Of a DNA stretch of 64,000 nt, positions 45,562 to 54,507 are shown piece by piece. Both the position numbers and the translations under genes were made by a program. This stretch comes from Euryarchaeota archaeon UBA443 (GTDB lineage: Archaea > Thermoplasmatota > Poseidoniia > Poseidoniales > Poseidoniaceae): the NCBI GenBank assembly GCA_002499195.1, contig DAKS01000022.1, positions 6,119-70,118 of the forward strand. The letters are read 5' to 3'. Numbering within the stretch: position 1 is the first letter of the stretch; the number at the start of each line of letters is the position of its first letter. The notes beneath the pieces were generated by a model. The model had not been told where the DNA came from, did not search any database, and saw only the letters and a program-made list of their open reading frames with translations.

Positions 45562-46911
45562 ATGGATGAAGAGGCAAATCCATCCTCTGGGTTGGATGCT
45601 GGAAAAGGCGCCTTAGTCGTCCTCTTTCTTGTTACCATGATCGATATGATTGGATTTGGAATCGTTATTCCGTTTCTAACCTATCTTGTCGAAGATTTGG
45701 CTATTGATCAAAATATCACTGCTATTGGCCTATGGGTCGGTTTGTTGATGACTTCCTATTCTGCAGCACAGTTCTTGTTTTCTCCAATATGGGGTGGCCT
45801 TAGTGATCGTATCGGTAGGCGCCCTGTCCTAATGATTGGACTTGTTGGAAATACGATCTTTTTCACTATGTTTGGTCTTGCAAGTACTTTGTTGATGGCT
45901 CTTGCAGCTAGATTCATGGCAGGTGTTTTCAATGGAAACATTGCAGTTGCTCGAGCGTATATTGGTGATGTAAGCACTCCTAAACAACTCGCAAGCCGAA
46001 TGGGACTTATCGGTGCAGCATTTGGTCTTGGATTCACCATCGGTCCTTTCCTTGGTGGTGAGTTATCTTCTCCTGCAGAACGCTGGGATCTCTTCGTAGG
46101 TACAATTTTTGAAACCCACCCCTATCTTCTTCCTTGTATTCTTGCAAGCGTTCTCTCCATATTCTCATTAATTCTAGCGTTCAGATATCTTCCCGAATCG
46201 CTTGAAACAGAATCTCGTTCAAAGCGTACAACAACACAGAAGTGGAGTACGATCATGAAGCATACTGCTTCCAATGTCAAGCGTATGCTTGCAACAAAGA
46301 ACATCGGTTCTCTGATGTGGGTTACATTCCTGTACATGTTTGGATTTACTGTGATGCATGCGGTCTTCATCCTTTTCACACAAATGGATCCTACACAAGG
46401 TGGTCTAGGATTTAGTGAGGCTGACAATGGGCGAATCTTTGCTCTCATTGGAATACTTGGAATTGTTACCCAAGGGGGTCTTATAGGGCCTTTAACTCGA
46501 AAATATGGCTCCATGTTCATTCTACGATTCGGAACAATTCTATCAGGAATTGGCCTTGTTTTGATTCCATATTCGAGTTTGGATTTTGTTTGGGCTTGGA
46601 TGGCCATTATCACTGGATGCATTGCAATCGGAAACGGATTGTTCCAACCGTCGTCAAGTACAATCCTTACCTCATTGGCACGACAAGATGATTATGAATT
46701 GGGAGCGGTTATGGGTTCGCAAGAATCTCTCTCATCGTTTGCTCGAATTCTAGGTCCATTAACAGGTGGATATGTTTGGACGATTACAGTCGAGAGAAGT
46801 GGATTCTTTGACTATCATACCGCGTTTCATATTTGTGGAGTTTTGATGATGCTTGCATTCTTACTTTCGTTCAAAGTCAAATTCAAAACTACGGAACAAC
46901 CATCACAATAA
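45562..46911 (+). CDS. MFS transporter, TetA/DHA1-like drug efflux family
   Basis: This protein of about 449 aa has twelve TM helices. The MFS loop 2-3 motif GGLSDRIGRRPVLMIGL, the motif-C-like GLGFTIGPFLGGELSS in TM5 and the opening IDMIGFGIVIPFLTYL place it near TetA/DHA1 drug:H+ antiporters. The frame also offers a GTG start at 45541 that adds MDALQRF; I chose the ATG at MDEEANPSS, without strong evidence. It follows lonB and precedes the AI-2E family gene by 30 bases, so the two membrane genes may share a transcript. The transported substrate cannot be read from the sequence. Confidence 0.9.
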   Translation: MDEEANPSSGLDAGKGALVVLFLVTMIDMIGFGIVIPFLTYLVEDLAIDQNITAIGLWVGLLMTSYSAAQFLFSPIWGGLSDRIGRRPVLMIGLVGNTIFFTMFGLASTLLMALAARFMAGVFNGNIAVARAYIGDVSTPKQLASRMGLIGAAFGLGFTIGPFLGGELSSPAERWDLFVGTIFETHPYLLPCILASVLSIFSLILAFRYLPESLETESRSKRTTTQKWSTIMKHTASNVKRMLATKNIGSLMWVTFLYMFGFTVMHAVFILFTQMDPTQGGLGFSEADNGRIFALIGILGIVTQGGLIGPLTRKYGSMFILRFGTILSGIGLVLIPYSSLDFVWAWMAIITGCIAIGNGLFQPSSSTILTSLARQDDYELGAVMGSQESLSSFARILGPLTGGYVWTITVERSGFFDYHTAFHICGVLMMLAFLLSFKVKFKTTEQPSQ

Positions 46912-46941
46912 ATTCAAACGTGAAGTAGAAGAGTATGTCAC

Positions 46942-48369
46942 ATGGACGGGCAAGAATCTGTGTTTGATAACGATACCTTCCACAAGCGTCTGGGTGCACT
47001 TGCCTTTGCAGCAATCCTTCTCACACTTCTAACGATCTGGATGATTGAACTGAAAGGTATATTCCAACCGTTTTTCATTGCACTGGGCATCTACTTTGTT
47101 CTCAAACCAGGTGCAGACTATCTCTCTAAGAATGGCTTTCCTATTGGTTTGTCTTATCTTACGATGCTGCTCTCAGCCTTCTTGGTTATCGTTGCAGCAG
47201 GATATCTTGCGTTTGATCAAGTCAGTGACCTTGCAGACAATGAAGATCGAATAAAGGAGTACAATCAGAAATTGGACAAGCGTTGGAATCAATTAAAAGG
47301 AACTCCAATGATTGGTTCATCGATTACAGAATCGTTGAATTCGAGCAATGGAACCTTCACTGAAGACCTTGCTGAAATGGGTCTAATATCCGATGATTCA
47401 GGGATTGCAGATCTTGCTGGTGGAGTTGTTTCCAGTGTTGGTAGTTTACTGGGTATGGGTCTTACCGTGACCTTTTTCCTGATTTTCATTATTTTTGAAG
47501 CGAACTTCTTGCCAGGACGTATCGAACGTGCATGGCCAGGTGGTGTATCCGGTCGAGTTCAGGATATGCAAATTCAAATTCAAGAGAGTATCAACAAATA
47601 TGTTATCGTCAAAACAGGTGTTGGTTTAGGTACAGCTGGTATCACTGCTATCGTTTTGTTCATATTTGGAATTGATCTCTGGTTCACTTGGGCTTTGTTG
47701 ACATTTATTCTCAATTATGTTCCATACATCGGTTCATTGATTGCAACCATACCTCCATTGATTCTAGGATTTGTTACACTCTCTCCGGTTGCTTGGCTTG
47801 TAATGTTGATACTTCTCGTCTCAAACCAACAATTGTGGGGAAGCATCATTGAGACTAAATGGGCGGGTCGTGCATTGGATATTTCCCCCGTATTGCTTCT
47901 TCTAACAACGGCTTATTCTTATTGGGTATGGGGTATACTTGGAATGGTACTCGTAGTTCCATTCACGGTTATTTTCAAGATTGTTCTTGAGAATATCGAA
48001 CCAACCCGTCCAATTGCAATCTTGCTCGCAGAACGTGCACCTTCGATCGATGAAGCATGGAGAGAGGCTATGAAAGATGGACGAATTTCCAGTCATGAAA
48101 GTCGATCATTGGATGAACTGCAGAGAATTCTTGGTTTGAGCGATCTGCAAATGACGAAAGTAGCAGCTAAGCATGCAATTGAACGTTCACTAAAGCGAAA
48201 TAGAATCACTTCTGAACAATTCACGTACATCAAAGATGCTGCATCATTGTATGACAATGATGCGTATTTCTTACAACTGAACAATATCGACGTAGAATCC
48301 GGTCGCTTGAAGAAATCCAACAGGACTGTACTAAAGTCGATGTATGAGCGTCTCGAAGAAGAAGAGTAA
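46942..48369 (+). CDS. AI-2E family (UPF0118/TqsA-like) membrane permease with cytoplasmic extension
   Basis: This 475-aa protein has the AI-2E family layout: early TM helices (LAFAAILLTLLTIWMIELKG, FIALGIYFVLKPGADYLSKNG), a central soluble region with coiled-coil character (about 90-150), then a TM cluster. That cluster contains LLTFILNYVPYIGSLIATIPP and NQQLWGSIIETKWAGRALDISPVLLLL, the most conserved stretch. Members export small molecules or act as Na+/H+ antiporters. Residues from about 350 form a long charged helical tail longer than in most members. It ends one base before the UPF0147 stop on the other strand. Confidence 0.9.
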   Translation: MDGQESVFDNDTFHKRLGALAFAAILLTLLTIWMIELKGIFQPFFIALGIYFVLKPGADYLSKNGFPIGLSYLTMLLSAFLVIVAAGYLAFDQVSDLADNEDRIKEYNQKLDKRWNQLKGTPMIGSSITESLNSSNGTFTEDLAEMGLISDDSGIADLAGGVVSSVGSLLGMGLTVTFFLIFIIFEANFLPGRIERAWPGGVSGRVQDMQIQIQESINKYVIVKTGVGLGTAGITAIVLFIFGIDLWFTWALLTFILNYVPYIGSLIATIPPLILGFVTLSPVAWLVMLILLVSNQQLWGSIIETKWAGRALDISPVLLLLTTAYSYWVWGILGMVLVVPFTVIFKIVLENIEPTRPIAILLAERAPSIDEAWREAMKDGRISSHESRSLDELQRILGLSDLQMTKVAAKHAIERSLKRNRITSEQFTYIKDAASLYDNDAYFLQLNNIDVESGRLKKSNRTVLKSMYERLEEEE

Positions 48370-48639
48370 TCACAGAATATCTGTAAGAATCTTTTCGAGT
48401 TCAGTATTGATCATAAGAATAAGCGTTCCAAATTCTGGAGGGATGTTTGGATCTTCGTAAAGTTCCTCAAGTTTTGATTGCGACATAGCGATACGTATGT
48501 CGAGTTTCTTATCCTTGTTCAACAACCAATTGTCACAGGTTTCCTTTGCCTGCTTACGGATGTTTCGTGGTACTTTTGGGTCATCGATTTGATTGATGAC
48601 AGTAGCGACTTGTTGTAGCCTTGTTTCGACGTCCATCAT
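48370..48639 (-). CDS. UPF0147 family archaeal protein
   Basis: This 89-aa helical protein resembles the archaea-specific UPF0147 family, with VINQIDDPKVPRNIRKQAKE and the DPNIPPEFGTLILMINTELEKI block. Function is unknown; family members are small, soluble and widely conserved in Euryarchaeota. Two consecutive ATG codons (48639, 48636) start the frame. It is divergent from the prepilin peptidase gene with only 14 bases between start codons, so both promoters must overlap the neighbouring coding sequences or lie further out. Confidence 0.9.
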   Translation of the reverse strand: MMDVETRLQQVATVINQIDDPKVPRNIRKQAKETCDNWLLNKDKKLDIRIAMSQSKLEELYEDPNIPPEFGTLILMINTELEKILTDIL

Positions 48640-48653
48640 TACAACACCTCATA

Positions 48654-49715
48654 ATGCCCAGTAATGATGCCTTGGCGTGGGCCGTCTTTAAGGTCATTGG
48701 CGACATGGACTCTACTATGGATGTCGATTCAGACCACATTCTGGGGTGGACTCGAATGGGTGTTCTCATGTTATGCATGGGATGGGCTGCATGGTTTGAC
48801 CACAAAGAGCGAAGAGTTTCCAATGAGCACTGGATTGTGTGGTCAAAACCAATTGTTTTCATTTGGTCATTGGATCTTCTTATTCAACAACCTCATTGGT
48901 CGGTGTGGCTAACTGTTTCAGCACTTCTCGCTTATGCTAGTGGTTCGGTCATTGGGCGACCAACGGTTCGCGATGCACGAAGAGGCGATCGAGTAGATCA
49001 ATTCGTGCTTGTTTGGTACCTGTTGTCAGCAATTGGTATCATCGCAGCAGCGGTTCGTTTCTCATCGACATCACCTCTCGACGTATTGGTAGGAGATGCA
49101 TCCTCAGAGGCAACGTTATGGTGGTCGTATATTGGTGCCTTGTTCACACTGTTTGTCATCGATTTAGCGTGGAGATTCCGATTCATTCACGGTGGTGCAG
49201 ATGCAAAAGCTCTGATGTGGGTTACACTTCTTTTCCCTTCTTGGGATGCAGTACCAGTTCACTTTACAACTTCGATGGATGAAATAATACTACACTTACC
49301 ACCATCATTGAGTTTGCTGATTTGGGGTGGATTCTTGTTCATTCTCATTCCATTCGTTCTTCTTGTACGGAACACAATTTCAGGTTCCGTGAAAAGCTTC
49401 TCCGACTTGACAATGTCTTGGATGGCTTTGTCTATTCCATTGAATTCAGTTCATGGACGCCATGTATGGATTCTTACCGATACTATGGAAATGCCAAATG
49501 GTGAAACGATTCTTAATCACAGGAAACGCGCACCTAGGAGAACACCTAGTGACGAAGAGTTGAACGAACATATCGAACGATTGGAAGCATTTGGAGCAGA
49601 ACGAATCTGGGTCAGTTTGAAACTACCACTTCTGTTATTCTTATTCCCAGCAATCGCTCCATTGTGGTTGATTGGAGATCCAATGGCAGCAATACTGCCC
49701 TTGATTTTACCTTGA
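48654..49715 (+). CDS. Prepilin/preflagellin peptidase (A24 aspartic protease), archaeal type
   Basis: This 353-aa multi-pass membrane protein carries the two aspartates of type IV prepilin peptidases: the first in AAWFDHKERRVSN (D-x-K-x-R-x-x-x-N) and the second in HGGADAKALM, the GxGD-type motif written here as GGAD. These enzymes cleave class III signal peptides of archaeal pilins and archaellins. It is longer than FlaK-type enzymes, with added TM helices and a cytoplasmic loop near residues 280-330 (HRKRAPRRTPSDEELNEHI). Start ATG at MPSNDALAW was chosen; an earlier TTG is in frame. No pilin gene is in the window. Confidence 0.85.
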   Translation: MPSNDALAWAVFKVIGDMDSTMDVDSDHILGWTRMGVLMLCMGWAAWFDHKERRVSNEHWIVWSKPIVFIWSLDLLIQQPHWSVWLTVSALLAYASGSVIGRPTVRDARRGDRVDQFVLVWYLLSAIGIIAAAVRFSSTSPLDVLVGDASSEATLWWSYIGALFTLFVIDLAWRFRFIHGGADAKALMWVTLLFPSWDAVPVHFTTSMDEIILHLPPSLSLLIWGGFLFILIPFVLLVRNTISGSVKSFSDLTMSWMALSIPLNSVHGRHVWILTDTMEMPNGETILNHRKRAPRRTPSDEELNEHIERLEAFGAERIWVSLKLPLLLFLFPAIAPLWLIGDPMAAILPLILP

Positions 49716-49718
49716 AAA

Positions 49719-49868
49719 TCAGATACCCTTTCGCTCGATGTTCTTCCAGCGAAGACCTTTGTAGCCACACTTTCGGCAGCGTACGGCACGCGCAGCATTT
49801 CGAGCATTACACTTCATGCAGATTTTGCGATGAAGCATACGAGCCTCAGCCTCAGGGAATCGTGCCAT
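49719..49868 (-). CDS. rpl40e: 50S ribosomal protein eL40
   Basis: A 49-residue minus-strand frame beginning [17 protein letters not shown] is ribosomal protein L40e of the large subunit. A C-x2-C (CMKC) and a second C-x2-C (CRKC) separated by about ten residues form a zinc ribbon, and the protein is very basic. The archaeal family is about 48-50 aa, so the length is right. The stop is 3 bases past the prepilin peptidase stop on the other strand, and the start is divergent from the MBL-fold gene across about 60 bases. Confidence 0.95.
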   Translation of the reverse strand: MARFPEAEARMLHRKICMKCNARNAARAVRCRKCGYKGLRWKNIERKGI

Positions 49869-49929
49869 GGCCTTGCGACCGACTTCCTCTATTTAATCGC
49901 AACCACCAGATTTGAGAAATCTCGATGCC

Positions 49930-50751
49930 ATGGTTCAAACACTTGAGGCAATAGCGTATCCTATGCGCATCGTACGCCTTCCAGGGATTCATCACGATGC
50001 GAACGCAGTCTTATTGATGGGGGTCACTGAGGCAGTCCTCATCGATTCAGGTACTGCTTGGTACCAATTGCTTCAACAGGAACGTATCGTTGGTCAATTG
50101 GGAGATGATGTGGTACTTCGAGAGATTTTCCTAACCTCTCGACGTTATCCATTCAGTGGAGGTTGTTTGTCAATCTCGCAGCATTTTGGCGAGACTCCAA
50201 TTTCAGTACATTCCTCAGCAGTATCATCTCTTGCAACTGGTGATTTCTTTACAACTTGGGCTAATAGATTCGATTCGGATATGCCGGTTGTTAACGCACA
50301 AGAATTAGATTTGGGTCAACAAGTCCTTCTCGATGATGAAGAAATTGAAATTATTGAAGCCCCCGGACCAAGCAGTTGTAATCTATTGGTCCACATTCCT
50401 TCGGCCAAGACGGTTATCGCCGGCGCTTTGCTTCCCAGAGCAGATCGTCTGATGAGATGGGATGTGCCTACGGGAAATCTGATTCTTGGTAAAGAAAGTC
50501 TCGAGAAACTACTTGCATTAGGCACTGAAAAGTTGATACCGATGCATGGGCCAAGTCTTCAAGGTCATGATCATATCTCTGAAACCATCCAACGTCACAT
50601 AAAGATGCTTGAGGATATTATCGAGAAGCAAGGAGTTATTCCTCAATCTTGGCTAAAACCGACTCATACTTCACTTTGGCACGAACCTGTACCTGCTTGG
50701 CCACGTCAAGAGCAAGAAACGAATCAAGCCGATGGTAACAGCCGTAACTGA
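49930..50751 (+). CDS. MBL-fold hydrolase-like protein with degenerate metal site
   Basis: This 273-aa protein has the metallo-beta-lactamase fold order: RIVRLPGIHHDANAVLLMG, EAVLIDSGTAWYQ, the strand IEIIEAPGPSSCNLLVHIP, VIAGALLPRADR and KLIPMHGPSLQGH. The metal-binding THxHxDHxGG block reads LTSRRYPFSGG, and the later His and Asp positions are also poorly kept (AGALLP for AGDxLF). It may thus lack the usual zinc or iron pair, although the C-terminal HGP is retained. The ATG was chosen over a TTG in frame 18 bases upstream. Its last 28 bases overlap the convergent beta-propeller-like gene. Confidence 0.78.
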   Translation: MVQTLEAIAYPMRIVRLPGIHHDANAVLLMGVTEAVLIDSGTAWYQLLQQERIVGQLGDDVVLREIFLTSRRYPFSGGCLSISQHFGETPISVHSSAVSSLATGDFFTTWANRFDSDMPVVNAQELDLGQQVLLDDEEIEIIEAPGPSSCNLLVHIPSAKTVIAGALLPRADRLMRWDVPTGNLILGKESLEKLLALGTEKLIPMHGPSLQGHDHISETIQRHIKMLEDIIEKQGVIPQSWLKPTHTSLWHEPVPAWPRQEQETNQADGNSRN

Positions 50752-51317
50752 GCTTCGGCCTTACGCCGTTGTGCTTCCAATGCTTTTCGCTCACGCATTC
50801 GACGCAACATGAGATTGTCTCCAAATGAACTGGATGCATCATTTGAGTTCGAGAGACTACCATCCCAATCATACACACATTGTTCCCAACCGGATTGAAT
50901 CCGGATGGTTTTTCTTTCCACGCGGATGGATGAAATCGATCGATTTGTTTCGAACATGAGGGTCGTTTTTCCTTTCTCGTTTACACTTAGAATACGACCC
51001 TTCGCATCGGCTATGAGAAGCATTCCTTGTTCCGTCATACACATTGCCCGCAAAGGAGCATCACTTACCGACACGGTATTGGATGATATGAAATCAGGGA
51101 ATTCAATGATATGTAACTGCCCAAGTTTGTCTCCAACATAGAGTCTGGAAACGGTAACATCATTTTCTTTTACACCTAGAAGTGCGGTCGCGGCGGTTCT
51201 CAAATGTAGGGTTCTTCGTGCAGAAGGGGTCTCCCAGACGATCAATCCATCACTCATGGCAAGGTAGGTTCCTTGTTCCGTTACGAGACTTCGCACGGTA
51301 GTTCTGTTGTTACGCAT
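50724..51317 (-). CDS. Beta-propeller-like protein of unknown function
   Basis: This 197-aa soluble protein has short repeats such as YLAMSDGLIVWETPS, LYVGDKLGQLHIIEFP, LLIADAKGRILSVNEKG and VYDWDGSLSN, each a strand followed by a G-turn and another strand, as in WD or PQQ propeller blades. Only about four blades are present, so it may be a partial propeller. The C-terminal 40 residues are a basic helix (RRMRERKALEAQRRKAEAQ). No enzyme signature is seen. It is convergent with the MBL gene, overlapping by 28 bases. Confidence 0.72.
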   Translation of the reverse strand: MRNNRTTVRSLVTEQGTYLAMSDGLIVWETPSARRTLHLRTAATALLGVKENDVTVSRLYVGDKLGQLHIIEFPDFISSNTVSVSDAPLRAMCMTEQGMLLIADAKGRILSVNEKGKTTLMFETNRSISSIRVERKTIRIQSGWEQCVYDWDGSLSNSNDASSSFGDNLMLRRMRERKALEAQRRKAEAQLRLLPSA

Positions 51318-51384
51318 ACCTTGTTGCTGAGTGCAGTCGGTATACCTGATTTATCTTGAGGCGAAAGTAAAAGTGAAAGTGAAA

Positions 51385-51663
51385 TCAGTACATGTCGTCG
51401 TTCTTGTTTTCCTTCTTCCATGCCCGGTAGCAGGATTTACACACTCGAACTCGACCTTTGGTGGAAACAAAGTTTCCAGATCCCCACATCTCTGTTGAAT
51501 CATCGAATGAGAGGGAGCGACCACCAAGTTTTTTGTCAGCGAACCGTTCGCACGATTTCACTGCACAAGGAAGTTCTCCAGAACCTGATTTCTTTTTTTC
51601 AGCCCCATCTTCAGCGGCTTTGGATTTGTTCTTACGGGCTTTGGCCTTGAATCCCATATCCAT
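51385..51663 (-). CDS. Small zinc-finger protein, unknown
   Basis: This 92-aa basic protein has an N-terminal Lys-rich tail (KAKARKNKSKAAED) and a probable zinc-binding module. Two Cys in LPCAVKSCERF and two in VRVCKSCYRAWKK flank a GGRSLSFDDS and SGNFVSTKG region. The basic tail and four-Cys module suggest nucleic-acid or ribosome binding, though no family is recognised. A second ATG at 51657 is the alternative start. It sits 33 bases downstream of tfb on the same strand and may be co-transcribed with it. Confidence 0.72.
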   Translation of the reverse strand: MDMGFKAKARKNKSKAAEDGAEKKKSGSGELPCAVKSCERFADKKLGGRSLSFDDSTEMWGSGNFVSTKGRVRVCKSCYRAWKKENKNDDMY

Positions 51664-51696
51664 TCCAAAGAATGATGCTTCAAGAAACTTAGGGTC

Positions 51697-52686
51697 CTAC
51701 TGTTGTGATCCTTCACCAAGTTTGGCAAGAAGTCCTTCTATCAATCGCAAGAGGCCACGGAGGGTTACTTCGGAGACATTCGCAATAGAACAAATTTCAG
51801 ATTGTGTTCGTGGCGAACCCGATTCATTGCAAGCTTTGTAAATCAATGCAGCAGCAACACCCATCGGTTTCTTGCCCTGCCAAATGTCTTCATGAGGCTT
51901 GATAACCGTCCAAAGGTGTTGAATCTGACTTCGCATTGAAGGTGCAAGTTCAAGTTTGGACATAAATGGGTCAATGTATTGGTCAGGCGAACTGATGGAA
52001 TGCATGTTGAGCATTCGTGATACTTGACGAATCAAACGAGATAGTTCCTTCTCTTGGATGGAGAATTGCTCTGCAATATCGGGGATTTGACGCGGAACGT
52101 TTTCTTCTCGTGCTACGAGGTAGGTGCATGCTGCAGCAACGCCAGCAATCGAACGGCCAGTTACATAGCCCTTGTCTGAAAGACGGCGGTACAGTCGAGC
52201 AACCTCTTCCTGCAATGCAACTGGGAGTTGCGAACGGTCCCGAATAAACTGGTTGGCTCTGACGAGGTTTCTTGCGCGAGATTGACGAGTCTTTGAACGT
52301 TCATCGATGATTCTTCGTCGACGCCATTCACGACGACTTTGACTCGAAATACCATGACGACTGGCAGCCCCAGTATTCAAATCACGAACATCGATGGTTG
52401 TGTTAAGTCCACGGTCAGCAAGTGTGTAGGTCATTGGAGCTCCAACGCGTGAACGGTCTTCTCCACGATCTCTTTGAGTCCATTCGGCCCCTGGGTCAGG
52501 TACATTCTCTTCAACGACGAGGCCGCAACTGTTGCAGGTTACCTCCCCACGGGTTGTATCGAGACTCCAGTCGACTGCAGCACACTCCTCACAAGGTCTT
52601 GTGTGGCCTTCTAGAACTCGACGCTCGCTCGTTCCATTCGTCTCATTTTGGCTTCGTCCGCTTTCATTATCAAAACTAGCGCTCAT
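51697..52686 (-). CDS. tfb: Transcription initiation factor TFIIB (TFB)
   Basis: This 329-aa general transcription factor bridges TBP-bound promoters and RNA polymerase. An acidic, Ser/Asn-rich N-terminus of about 28 residues is unusual. The zinc ribbon has Cys32, Cys35, Cys51 and Cys54 (CEEC, CNSC). The B-reader/linker region follows (EWTQRDRGEDRSRVGAPMTYTLADRGLNTTI), then two cyclin repeats from about 135 to 325, with RSIAGVAAACTYLVARE and KPMGVAAALIYKAC. The frame runs 27 codons further upstream, but that part contains the TATA box, so MSASFDNES is the start. The gene is divergent from purA. Confidence 0.97.
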   Translation of the reverse strand: MSASFDNESGRSQNETNGTSERRVLEGHTRPCEECAAVDWSLDTTRGEVTCNSCGLVVEENVPDPGAEWTQRDRGEDRSRVGAPMTYTLADRGLNTTIDVRDLNTGAASRHGISSQSRREWRRRRIIDERSKTRQSRARNLVRANQFIRDRSQLPVALQEEVARLYRRLSDKGYVTGRSIAGVAAACTYLVAREENVPRQIPDIAEQFSIQEKELSRLIRQVSRMLNMHSISSPDQYIDPFMSKLELAPSMRSQIQHLWTVIKPHEDIWQGKKPMGVAAALIYKACNESGSPRTQSEICSIANVSEVTLRGLLRLIEGLLAKLGEGSQQ

Positions 52687-52722
52687 CTTCTCAACTCCGG
52701 GTATAGTAATTGTTCTCCAGAC

Positions 52723-52731
52723 TATATAAAT
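52723..52731 (-). promoter_or_regulatory. TATA box of tfb
   Basis: On the minus strand the sequence reads ATTTATATA, a textbook archaeal TATA element, 37-45 bases before the tfb ATG. The transcription start expected about 25 bases downstream falls near 52700, leaving a leader of roughly 14 bases. Confidence 0.65.
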
Positions 52732-52930
52732 GTTTGCTTCATTTGCATCAAATTCTTGCCAGCGCAAGGCTGCGATTGGAAAGAAAATACTGGATATTTC
52801 TCACTATGTCAAGAAGATTGAGCGACACTATAAGAAGGTGCGTTTAATTTACCCAAATAGTCCCATCTAAACTGATGGAGTAATAGGGCATAGTTCAAGG
52901 ACATTCGTTCTTTGGTTGAGATTGAACAAT

Positions 52931-54232
52931 ATGCCAGCAACCGTCATTTTAGGAGCGCAATGGGGCGATGAAGGGAAAGGTAAGCTTGTCGATCGACTAG
53001 CGGAACAGGCAACATGGGTTGCTCGATTCCAAGGTGGAAACAATGCAGGCCACACAGTTGTCATAGGAGATAGGGTCTTGAAATTCCATCTCCTACCATC
53101 AGGTATTACTCGCCAAGAATGCTCGCTTGTTCTCGGAGATGGCATGGTCATCGACCCATGGGTCCTCAACACCGAGGTCGAAAATTGGATCAAAACAGGC
53201 GGAGACGATCCTAGAGGCAACCGACTCTTCGTGTCAGAGCGCGCCCACGTCATTCTTCCATATCATCGAGCCATGGACAGTCTCGACAAAACAATCGGAA
53301 CCACTGGACGAGGAATTGGCCCAACCTATTCGGATAAGATCAATCGAATCGGTCTACGATTTGGTGACATTGCTGAAGTTGTTCAAGATGGTTCATGGGC
53401 GGAAACAACCGCGCATCGCATGAACAAGTCGCTTGAAGCAGCAGGTTCCGATGTCCGCATCGATGCATCAACTCTTGCCAGCGAAGTGGAATGGATTCAT
53501 TCAACCTATGCAACAAGCATCGCTAACACTGGATTGATGCTCGATAATGCACTCAAACTTGATGAGCACGTGATTCTCGAAGGTGCTCAAGGTTGTCTTT
53601 TGGATATCGATCAAGGTACATTCCCATTCGTTACTTCTTCCGTCACATCAAGAGGGAATGCATCGCATGGAGCAGGCATTCATCCAGGTCATGTTGACGA
53701 CGTGATCGGAATCACCAAAGCCTACATCACTCGTGTAGGAAACGGTGCAATGCCTACTGAATTGGAAGATGATGTAGGAGAACATCTCGGTACAGTAGGT
53801 CATGAATTTGGTACGACAACAGGCCGAAAGCGACGTTGCGGTTGGTTTGATGCAGTCGTCATGCGTCATGCACATCGAATCAATGGCTTCACTTCTCTTG
53901 CACTAACAAAACTCGATGTTTTAGGTGGATTGGATGAACTCAAGATTTGCGTCGCTTACGAATTGGACGGTGCTGAAATTACAGAAATGCCTAGCAGCGC
54001 ATCAGCTCTAGCTAGATGTAAACCAATCTATGTCACCGTTCCAGGATTTGGATCGAAATCACTTGAGGAATGGCTAGTTGTAGCCAAGCATGCCAATGAG
54101 AACGGGCTTGGAATCTCAACACTTCCACAGCCTGCGCAAGATTATGTACGTCAACTTGAATCGCTTCTTGGCATTCCTTGTTCGAGTGTTGGTGTTGGAC
54201 CAGATCGAGATGCTACCATCGATTGTATCTGA
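52931..54232 (+). CDS. purA: Adenylosuccinate synthetase
   Basis: This 433-aa enzyme joins IMP and aspartate using GTP, the first committed step of AMP synthesis. It opens with ATVILGAQWGDEGKGKLVD, the GTP-binding and catalytic-Asp loop, followed by GGNNAGHTVV with the catalytic His, TTGRGIGPTYSDK, EGAQGCLLDIDQGTFPFVTSS and the signature GTTTGRKRRCGWFDAVV. Length is typical. The ATG at MPATVIL was chosen; an earlier TTG is in frame. A hairpin and the tRNA-Ala gene lie just downstream. Confidence 0.97.
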   Translation: MPATVILGAQWGDEGKGKLVDRLAEQATWVARFQGGNNAGHTVVIGDRVLKFHLLPSGITRQECSLVLGDGMVIDPWVLNTEVENWIKTGGDDPRGNRLFVSERAHVILPYHRAMDSLDKTIGTTGRGIGPTYSDKINRIGLRFGDIAEVVQDGSWAETTAHRMNKSLEAAGSDVRIDASTLASEVEWIHSTYATSIANTGLMLDNALKLDEHVILEGAQGCLLDIDQGTFPFVTSSVTSRGNASHGAGIHPGHVDDVIGITKAYITRVGNGAMPTELEDDVGEHLGTVGHEFGTTTGRKRRCGWFDAVVMRHAHRINGFTSLALTKLDVLGGLDELKICVAYELDGAEITEMPSSASALARCKPIYVTVPGFGSKSLEEWLVVAKHANENGLGISTLPQPAQDYVRQLESLLGIPCSSVGVGPDRDATIDCI

Positions 54233-54244
54233 GTAATCGTAATG

Positions 54245-54266
54245 AAACACTCAAAAGGAAGTGTTT
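54245..54266. repeat. Inverted repeat (hairpin) between purA and tRNA-Ala
   Basis: AAACACT (54245-54251) and AGTGTTT (54260-54266) form a perfect 7-bp stem with an 8-base loop, starting 13 bases after the purA stop and ending 16 bases before tRNA-Ala. No T-run follows, so it may be a processing or regulatory hairpin rather than a terminator. Confidence 0.4.
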
Positions 54267-54282
54267 GTACGGACGGCTAAGA

Positions 54283-54358
54283 GGGCGCTTAGCTCAGTTG
54301 GAAGAGCGTCTGGTTTGCAACCAGAAGGCCGGGGGTTCAAATCCCCCAGCGTCCACCA
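54283..54358 (+). tRNA. tRNA-Ala(UGC)
   Basis: This is a complete 76-base cloverleaf without an intron. The acceptor is GGGCGCT with AGCGTCC (one G-U pair), the D arm GCTC-AGTTGGAA-GAGC, the anticodon arm TCTGG-TTTGCAA-CCAGA with TGC at 54316-54318, and the T arm GGGGG-TTCAAAT-CCCCC. Discriminator A and CCA are encoded. A 3'-end-like copy lies about 2.9 kb downstream. Confidence 0.97.
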
Positions 54359-54507
54359 CCCTCGGAGAGTCCAAACCCCTTGTTCCTTACTTGTGCCAAA
54401 CCAGCCTAGCCAATCATTTGCCAAGAAGTTTGTCGAAGTATTTCAAGAAGATCCAGGTGAATCAAGCCTTACATAGACCTTATTTGCTAGTATGCTTTGT
54501 ACGAAAT

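Noticed and set aside
54178..54507. N-terminal extension of the lipoprotein frame
   Set aside because: It runs through tRNA-Ala and the end of purA; the lipoprotein signal peptide at 54508 marks the true start.
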